Assembly: GCF_003852315.1 (NCBI RefSeq)
Contig: NZ_CP027762.1
Coordinates: 2,771,501 to 2,835,500 of the forward strand
From: Pseudomonas sp. LBUM920
GTDB taxonomy: Bacteria; Pseudomonadota; Gammaproteobacteria; Pseudomonadales; Pseudomonadaceae
Direction of reading: 5' to 3'
Length of the DNA: 64,000 bases
This document shows positions 58,178 through 64,000 of this stretch, piece after piece. The position numbers were made by a program, and so were the translations under genes. The notes under the pieces are model-generated. The model was not told where the DNA came from. It saw nothing but the letters and a program-made list of their open reading frames with translations, and searched no databases. The stretch's first letter is position 1; the number at the start of each line of letters is the position of its first letter.

Positions 58178-60139
58178 ATGTCGACTATCCGAAAGCCCTA
58201 CACGCGTTCCCGGCTTTTAACCAGGCAGGCCGTCATAGGCGACGGCTTGGATCCCGCTACGGTCCCAGGTGTTATGACCGCCGATGGCAGAGGGGTCGTG
58301 CCACTGCAACTGTTGCTCAGCCCGTTGAAGGTGCGTATTCCCGCGTGGGAGCCGATGCCAACGCCCGCCATCCCGGGTGACCCGGCTGACCCGGTGCATA
58401 CGTGTGAACTTTGGTGGGAGAGCGATGATGGCATCAGGCTTCTCGACCGGTTTCTGATCGGGCCGCCACCACCGGACATCCCGGCTTTTTTCGAGCGTGA
58501 AATCAGCATGCTCAACCTGCGCAGCCGCAGTCGAGTCGCGCGCCTTTACTACACCGTTCGCAATGTCGGCGGGCAGAGCACCAGTTTGCCAGTGACGATC
58601 ACAATCGACCTGGAACCGCCAAAATTGATCGCGCCGACAGACATGGCACGCTTTGTCGTACCGCCAGAGCCGGCGATCAACGCGCAGTATCTGACAGACC
58701 ATCAGCCCACGGCGTTTTACATTCCGGTCTACAACGTCGCGGCGCCCAACGACCGTATTGAATTCTTTTTATCCAATTCGCCTGCGCCTCCGTTGAAGCT
58801 GGCGGACGGCGGCTCGCTGGTAAATTTCAGCACCACGCCACCCACGGCAACCTTGAACTCGGATGCGTTTCGCGACCTGAACAATGGCCCCGGGTACCTG
58901 TTCTATCGGATCTATGACGAGGCCGGTAATTTCAGCACGTTGAGCAGCGGGCTGCCCTTTGTGCTGTCCCTGGGGCTGCCAGCCCCGAGCATTCGTCCGC
59001 CGATCTACAACGACGAGTTGATCAAGCGCAATGACGCTCGCGTCGATGAAGGCGGCGGCGTGTTTGTGCGCATAGACAGCTACCCGGGATGGTCCGCAGC
59101 TGCCCGGCATGAAGTGATTGTGTATTGGGATGACCGACCCACCACGCGCCGGTTGGTGTCGCAACTGCCGTTCGACGTGGACATCCCCTGGACGGTTCTG
59201 CGGGGGCCGAGTCCGGTGCTGGCGGCGCAGACCGTCCCGGTACGCTACGAAATTTATGGCCTCAACCCTGTGCCGACGTCGTCCAAGTCTCTTTCCGTCA
59301 ATGTAAACCTGACGATCGCCGGCCAGGATCACCCCAATGCACCGGCATTGCTGAACCCGACGTTGGCGCCGGTGGAAATTGTGGGCCGCACAGGCATCAA
59401 CACGCTGGTTGATGCAGACCGAGGTTACCCGGTTCGCGTGCGAGTGCGGCTGTTTGATACGCCCCGTGTGGGCGACTCGCTGAGCCTGTACTGGAACGGG
59501 GCAGGCCCGGTGGCCACCTATGCTGTGGGCGCCGCTGATAGTGCCGGTAGCTGGGTGTTTTTCAGCGATGTGCCGTGGTCCGTGATCAGCGGCGCCACTG
59601 CCGCGGTGTACGCGGTGCATTACACCACCACCAACGGCTTTAACGAGCAACGCTCCCCCGTTACCAATGTGAATACCCAGCTTGTCCCACTGCCTGCACC
59701 GCTTATACAACACACGCTGACCAATGGTTACTTGACCTGCAGTTCGCAAACCAACCCGGTTAACGGGGTGCCGTGGTCAATGTTGAAAGATGGCGTGCGT
59801 TGGTTAATAACACCCAACCCCGCGCTACGGGTGGGCGACATGCTCAAGTTCGTGTGGCAAGGCTTCAATGAGAATAACTGGAGCACTATAAATACAAGCG
59901 TTGTAGTCAGTCGGTCACTGTTATGGGAGCCCGCACATACAGTGGCCGGCGCAATCATTGTTCTGAATTCGTTCGACACGACGCTATTGCCGGTGCGCAA
60001 GTACGGATCGGCAACCGGCAGTTATGAAGTCTGGCGTGACGGTGTGAAAGTTGGCGAGTCACTCCCGGGACGAGTCAGAGTTGATTTGACTTACGGTACA
60101 GGTCGTTATTGTTCTGCAAATGGAATTGTGTCGGGTTGA
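58178..60139 (+). CDS. Large beta-rich multidomain protein, unknown function (paralogue A)
   Basis: A 653-aa protein I do not recognise. It looks like about five Ig-like beta-sandwich modules of 100-120 residues separated by proline-rich joins. Recurrent strand patterns include ARLYYTVRNVGG, YLFYRIYDEAGN and WVFFSDVPWSVISG. The last module contains GYLTCSS (C521) and ends GTGRYC (C645); the only other cysteine is near residue 77. There is no signal peptide or membrane helix. GAGGCCGGAAC precedes ATG 58178. The next gene has the same architecture and C-terminal module. A surface, adhesin-like or toxin-associated role can only be guessed. Confidence 0.75.
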   Translation: MSTIRKPYTRSRLLTRQAVIGDGLDPATVPGVMTADGRGVVPLQLLLSPLKVRIPAWEPMPTPAIPGDPADPVHTCELWWESDDGIRLLDRFLIGPPPPDIPAFFEREISMLNLRSRSRVARLYYTVRNVGGQSTSLPVTITIDLEPPKLIAPTDMARFVVPPEPAINAQYLTDHQPTAFYIPVYNVAAPNDRIEFFLSNSPAPPLKLADGGSLVNFSTTPPTATLNSDAFRDLNNGPGYLFYRIYDEAGNFSTLSSGLPFVLSLGLPAPSIRPPIYNDELIKRNDARVDEGGGVFVRIDSYPGWSAAARHEVIVYWDDRPTTRRLVSQLPFDVDIPWTVLRGPSPVLAAQTVPVRYEIYGLNPVPTSSKSLSVNVNLTIAGQDHPNAPALLNPTLAPVEIVGRTGINTLVDADRGYPVRVRVRLFDTPRVGDSLSLYWNGAGPVATYAVGAADSAGSWVFFSDVPWSVISGATAAVYAVHYTTTNGFNEQRSPVTNVNTQLVPLPAPLIQHTLTNGYLTCSSQTNPVNGVPWSMLKDGVRWLITPNPALRVGDMLKFVWQGFNENNWSTINTSVVVSRSLLWEPAHTVAGAIIVLNSFDTTLLPVRKYGSATGSYEVWRDGVKVGESLPGRVRVDLTYGTGRYCSANGIVSG

Positions 60140-60270
60140 ATCATCGGTGTGTGTCAGGTGTACACAAGGTATTTGGTTTTGCAGTAAAGCTTCGTGGTTG
60201 AAAAACAAGATTTATTCAATTGGCGAAGAGCATTGTTAGTCTTAGCCGTTTAACTGTCCGGAGCAAGATA

Positions 60271-62346
60271 ATGGAACTTACAAATAGACAAATCATAGAT
60301 GCTTTTGTACCCAGGGCGCCCTCCGATTACACACCCGAAAGATTTCAACTGGGCGTGTTTGCTGACCAAGTGATCGGATACACGGGGTTGCTGACGCGTG
60401 CGGCTTCAAAAGGACAGTCCACCAATTTGAATATTCCCCTGTGGGACGGCGCCAGTACCGACCCCGCGGCGATGGATGTATTAACGGTCGAGATTGCTCC
60501 GTACCTGGATCTGAGTGGTTTGGATGTCGATGCCGAAGATGCCTATTTCGGCTCCAGCAGCACCCGGTTTCAACGCCGACTGACCAGTCAACCCGATCCA
60601 GTGCCGGTGGCAATACCGCAAGCCTATCGTCCCCCGGGTGTGTATTTGGTCAGGTATCGGGTGCTCATTGCCGACTCGGGCGTCGATAATTTTTCAGTCC
60701 CGCAGCTGCTGGTCGTCGATGAGACGTCGCCCTATGACCGTCCCCGCATCAACCCGCCGGAACCCTCGTTGCCGGTGGGCCTGGTCGGGCCTCTGGACCT
60801 TGCCTATATTCAGAGTCAGCCAAACCAGACGGCGCTGTTACCGATTCCCTACGACGCGCAAAACGGCCTGTCCGATGGCGATTACATCGAAATGTTTTTC
60901 GGCTCTTCGGATAAGCCTTACGCATTTGCGCCGCCTAACCCGGAAACAAAGTTCCGGGTTGATCCGGCCGTGCCCCTGACTCTTCCGTTGCCGGCAAGTG
61001 TTGTGGCGGCTGAACGCCGGGGCAACTTCAGTCTGCGCTATCGCCTGTTCGACGTGGCCGGCAACCCGTCCGAGCTCTCGTACAGCCTGGATTTGGCGGA
61101 CCTGGCACAGGCGCCATTGCCCACCGAATTTTCTGCGCCAACTGTTGTACTGGCAGTGCCCGGTGACGGCTTGATTGATCGGGCTGATGTATTGTCCGGA
61201 GGCGGCGTACGAGTGCTGGTTCCCAGCTACACGAATGCGCTGCGCCCCACGGATGAAATCGTCGTCGCGCTGAGCTCAACGTTCGCCTCAATCCAGGTCA
61301 CGGTGCCGTTGGGCACCACTGCATTCCCGGTGCCGGCTCTGTTCACTGCGGCCAATATGGATACGCTGTACGGGCCTCAAACACCCGGCAAGAACCGGGT
61401 GCCGGTGACGGCTTCGTACGTCGTGCGTCGCGGCGCCAACACCCATCCGACGCCGCCGTTGGAAACACCGTTCGATCTGGACCTGTCTATCGTGGGGCCT
61501 GTGGGGCCGGTGATCGTCGGGCCTGGCAACTTGAATCCCAACCTGTTGCCCGTGGTGGTCCAAGCAATGCGCGCCGGGGGCACATTCGGGCCTGACAACC
61601 ATTTGGAGGTTGATGACGTAAATCTGGCGGCAAGGGCTCGAATTCCATTGTGGACGACGCCTGCATTGCCGGCCGCATCACTGCCGTTCACGGTGACCTT
61701 GAATTATGGTGGCCATCTGCAAGCGCAGAATATCGTGACCCTGCCTGCCAGTGGGTTCGTGGATTTCACCATTCCCTTCAGTGATATCAGAGCGTTGGGC
61801 GGCCCTACGCAGTTGGCGTCTTACACCATCACGTCGGCGGCCAGTGCAAACCCAAGTGTGTCGGTCAATACAACGGTGATCGTCGACTCTGTCATCTTGC
61901 GAATGGAAGCACCGAGAGTCCTTAATAATACCGGTACGCTGAACTGCGATACGCTGAGGCCGATTAACAGCGGCAGACTCATCATCCATATTCCAGGCTC
62001 GGATTATTTGAGCGCGGGTCAACTTATAAACGTGACGTTCGTCGGGTTCCAGAATAATACCCAGACACCCCCGTCCGTGGTCACGGAATCTAGAACGTTT
62101 ACAGTGCCCGATGCCACGGCTGCCAATATTGGGTGGGACCTTACATTTGACGTAAGTTCCACGGTCCTGTTTAACCCGATCAACGCCAACCGGTCGTTGT
62201 TGACCCAAGGCTCGGCAACAGTAACCTTTGATACTCAATATCTGGGGCAAACAGTGCCTTCGCTTCCCGCCAATTATCGAGTGCGAGGTTTCCGTCCGGG
62301 CACGGGAAGTTCCAACTATTGCGCCGGCGGCGTTGTGCCTGCTTAG
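60271..62346 (+). CDS. Large beta-rich multidomain protein, unknown function (paralogue B)
   Basis: A 691-aa paralogue of the preceding gene: about five Ig-like modules (for example FSLRYRLFDVAGNPSELSY, matching YLFYRIYDEAGN in A) and the same terminal module. In that module GTLNCDT (C559), the GQLINVTFVGFQ strand and GTGSSNYC (C684) align with A's GYLTC, GDMLKFVWQGF and GTGRYC. These two cysteines are the only ones in the protein. No signal peptide is seen. GGAG stands seven bases before ATG 60271; the frame is open to 60220 without a site. The 131-bp gap after A has no terminator, so both may share a transcript. Confidence 0.75.
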   Translation: MELTNRQIIDAFVPRAPSDYTPERFQLGVFADQVIGYTGLLTRAASKGQSTNLNIPLWDGASTDPAAMDVLTVEIAPYLDLSGLDVDAEDAYFGSSSTRFQRRLTSQPDPVPVAIPQAYRPPGVYLVRYRVLIADSGVDNFSVPQLLVVDETSPYDRPRINPPEPSLPVGLVGPLDLAYIQSQPNQTALLPIPYDAQNGLSDGDYIEMFFGSSDKPYAFAPPNPETKFRVDPAVPLTLPLPASVVAAERRGNFSLRYRLFDVAGNPSELSYSLDLADLAQAPLPTEFSAPTVVLAVPGDGLIDRADVLSGGGVRVLVPSYTNALRPTDEIVVALSSTFASIQVTVPLGTTAFPVPALFTAANMDTLYGPQTPGKNRVPVTASYVVRRGANTHPTPPLETPFDLDLSIVGPVGPVIVGPGNLNPNLLPVVVQAMRAGGTFGPDNHLEVDDVNLAARARIPLWTTPALPAASLPFTVTLNYGGHLQAQNIVTLPASGFVDFTIPFSDIRALGGPTQLASYTITSAASANPSVSVNTTVIVDSVILRMEAPRVLNNTGTLNCDTLRPINSGRLIIHIPGSDYLSAGQLINVTFVGFQNNTQTPPSVVTESRTFTVPDATAANIGWDLTFDVSSTVLFNPINANRSLLTQGSATVTFDTQYLGQTVPSLPANYRVRGFRPGTGSSNYCAGGVVPA

Positions 62347-62366
62347 GTTAAAACATTGAGGTAGTT

Positions 62367-62394
62367 ACCAGAGAGGGGCAGAACCCTCTTTGGT
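62367..62394 (+). terminator. Hairpin after paralogue B
   Basis: ACCAGAGAGGG, loop GCAGAA, CCCTCTTTGGT forms an 11-bp stem with one G-U pair, 21 bp after the stop codon. A TTTTTT run comes only about 20 bp later, so it is not a classical terminator, but it separates the gene from the autotransporter. Confidence 0.5.
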
Positions 62395-62597
62395 ATTCCT
62401 GGCTTTATATTGAATTTTTTAAAGGCGTAGAGGGCGCCACCACCCCACAGCAGCTGTTGATTTTTATCTGATTGGTTGGGAGAAATCCTACAGATTTTAA
62501 GCGAATGCTAGTCAATCATGGCGCCGCTTAATGGGCTGGGTCCCACGAGATTTAGAACCCGCCCTATCGTTTCGTGCAGGAACTAGAGGTCCATTAT

Positions 62598-64000
62598 ATG
62601 TCGGCAGTATTTAACTTCAAACCAACACCCTTGAGCCTTGCGCTGTCAGCCCCGGCCGTCACGTTAATGTTCCTGGTTGCCCCCACTGCGCAAGCGCAAA
62701 CCCAAGTCATTTTGCCCAATACGTCGATATCGGCCGCTACGCCGCTTGATAACTATGTACTGTCTGGCGGATCAAGCCTGATTGCGCACGGTGCGACGAC
62801 CCGGCAGATTCAAATGGTTAACGCTGGTTTGACCCTGGAGCCGGGCAGCAAAACGTTAGATATTGAAGCCCGACTGCAATCGAAAGTGGTCGTTGATAAC
62901 TCCCAGGTGACGGCGCGCCCCACGATCACCCAGGCCATTTCGGTCGCGGGTAACAGCAGTGCCTTAATCACCAATAACAGTACGGTCACCAACGCCACGG
63001 GTTGGGGTGTGAGTGTCACCCGCACGACAGGCGGCACGGATGGCTCATCCCTCACGGTCAAAGACAGCAGTGTTATCGGTGCTACCCGCGGTATTTCGGC
63101 CGCCGGCTACGGCACGGTGAACCTGGACAATGCCCGCGTCGACGCTACGGCTGCGACAGGTATAGGTTTGGTACTGCTTAATGCCGACGCCGTGGCGCGC
63201 AATAACAGCCGTATTACTGGCGGGGTGAACGGGGTCAATATGCGCATGGAGGGGGACCTGACGCGGACCAACTCCTTGATCCTGGATAATTCCGTGGTCC
63301 AGGGCAAAAGCGGTTCAGCCATCCTGGTCAATCCGCCGCTTACCAACAGCACCAAGGCTGATATCCAGGTTCTTAACGGTTCGAACCTGCTCAGCGGTAA
63401 TGGCGTGCTGCTTCAAGTGGACAATAACTCCAGCGCCAACCTGTTCGTCGACAACAGCCAGTTGATCGGCGACGTGATCATTGGCGCGGGCAGCACGGGC
63501 ATGGTGCAACTCAACAACAATGCCTCGCTGACCGGCCAGTTGCGCAATGTCGAGCAACTCGACGTCAACAGCAACGCCCAATGGGTGCTGGTGGGTGACA
63601 GCCAGGTCAATACCCTGAAAATGGGCGGCGGCAACGTAGTCTTTGGCGCCCCGGGCCAATTCTTTCAACTGAACACCCATAACCTGACCGGTAACGGCAC
63701 GTTCAAAATGCACACCAACTTCAACACCGGCGAGACCGACCTGTTGAATGTCAATGGCAACGCCGAAGGTAATCACCAACTTTTGATTGGCGCCAGTGGC
63801 TCGGAGTTGGCTACCGGTGAGGCCATCAAAGTGGTACACACCGAAAGCGGCGGCGCGAGGTTCGGGCTGGTGGGCGATACCGTCGATGTCGGCGCTTTCG
63901 AATATGGGCTCAAGCAGGAAGGGACCGATTGGTACCTGGATACCGAGAAAAAGGGCACCAGTACCAGCGCCAAGGCGGTGCTGGCATTGGCCAACGCTGC
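62598..64000 (+). CDS. Pertactin-like autotransporter, passenger part (3' end off the window)
   Basis: ATG 62598 (AGAGG upstream) opens a frame that runs to the window end, 467 codons. An extended signal peptide ends near AQA-QT (residue 34). The passenger is a beta-helix rich in Asn, Gly, Ser and Thr with short strand repeats (SSLTVKDSSVIGATRGI, AVARNNSRITGGVNGV, SANLFVDNSQLIGDV). From about residue 315 the pertactin-type region begins: LDVNSNAQWVLVGDSQV, LKMGGGNVVF, LTGNGTFKMHTNF, DLLNVNGNAEG, a stem with autochaperone character. The outer-membrane barrel must follow beyond 64000. By family it is a surface adhesin or enzyme; no catalytic motif is visible in the part seen. Confidence 0.9.
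   Translation, partial: MSAVFNFKPTPLSLALSAPAVTLMFLVAPTAQAQTQVILPNTSISAATPLDNYVLSGGSSLIAHGATTRQIQMVNAGLTLEPGSKTLDIEARLQSKVVVDNSQVTARPTITQAISVAGNSSALITNNSTVTNATGWGVSVTRTTGGTDGSSLTVKDSSVIGATRGISAAGYGTVNLDNARVDATAATGIGLVLLNADAVARNNSRITGGVNGVNMRMEGDLTRTNSLILDNSVVQGKSGSAILVNPPLTNSTKADIQVLNGSNLLSGNGVLLQVDNNSSANLFVDNSQLIGDVIIGAGSTGMVQLNNNASLTGQLRNVEQLDVNSNAQWVLVGDSQVNTLKMGGGNVVFGAPGQFFQLNTHNLTGNGTFKMHTNFNTGETDLLNVNGNAEGNHQLLIGASGSELATGEAIKVVHTESGGARFGLVGDTVDVGAFEYGLKQEGTDWYLDTEKKGTSTSAKAVLALANA

Overview
The window reads as chromosome of a fluorescent Pseudomonas (P. fluorescens group). The evidence is GC-rich codon use, GTGGGAGCGGGCTTGC-type REP palindromes, a type VI secretion locus in the gene order of the P. 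aeruginosa H2-T6SS, and a kguEKTD/ptxS 2-ketogluconate locus with textbook PtxS operators. I see no tRNA, rRNA, CRISPR array, IS element or prophage.

Layout. 1-9.4 kb is mixed housekeeping: a partial creatininase, two divergent L,D-transpeptidases, a P-loop kinase, an alginate-lyase-family protein, a DapF paralogue with an altered active site, a TPM-domain membrane protein, a chimeric gene remnant (5' end of a potF-like gene joined to the 3' end of a methyltransferase gene), a DUF1543 protein and an aldo/keto reductase. 8.9-29.7 kb is a T6SS: divergent hcp, then tssA-B-C-E-F-G-H, a sigma-54 activator, a 43-aa lipoprotein, an FHA protein, tssJ-K-L-M, and a PP2C phosphatase/Ser-Thr kinase pair. 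No vgrG, PAAR or recognisable effector is present. 29.7-34 kb holds two small proteins, a NylB-like serine hydrolase and a frameshifted EIIC-EAL c-di-GMP phosphodiesterase.

34-51.8 kb is a lipid and hydrocarbon region. A leftward flavin monooxygenase/SDR/metal-dependent hydrolase operon diverges from an alpha/beta hydrolase, followed by alkB, three tandem praB-like genes and a FadL channel. A beta-oxidation set follows: FadE-type dehydrogenase, high-molecular-weight FabG, MaoC hydratase, thiolase and FadD ligase. The genes fit uptake, terminal hydroxylation, activation and degradation of alkanes or long acyl chains. No rubredoxin or alcohol/aldehyde dehydrogenase is present, so those must lie elsewhere. 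The alkB and fadE upstream regions share a dyad, TTTCAA-N8-TTGAA(A/T), at almost the same distance from the start codon.

51.8-52.7 kb is a tandem REPIN array. 52.7-57.9 kb is the leftward kguE-K-T-D operon and its repressor gene ptxS, each with a TGAAACCGGTTTCA operator. The ptxS 3' end runs into a REP. 58.2-64 kb has two large paralogous beta-rich proteins of unknown function without signal peptides, then the 5' part of a pertactin-like autotransporter that leaves the window.
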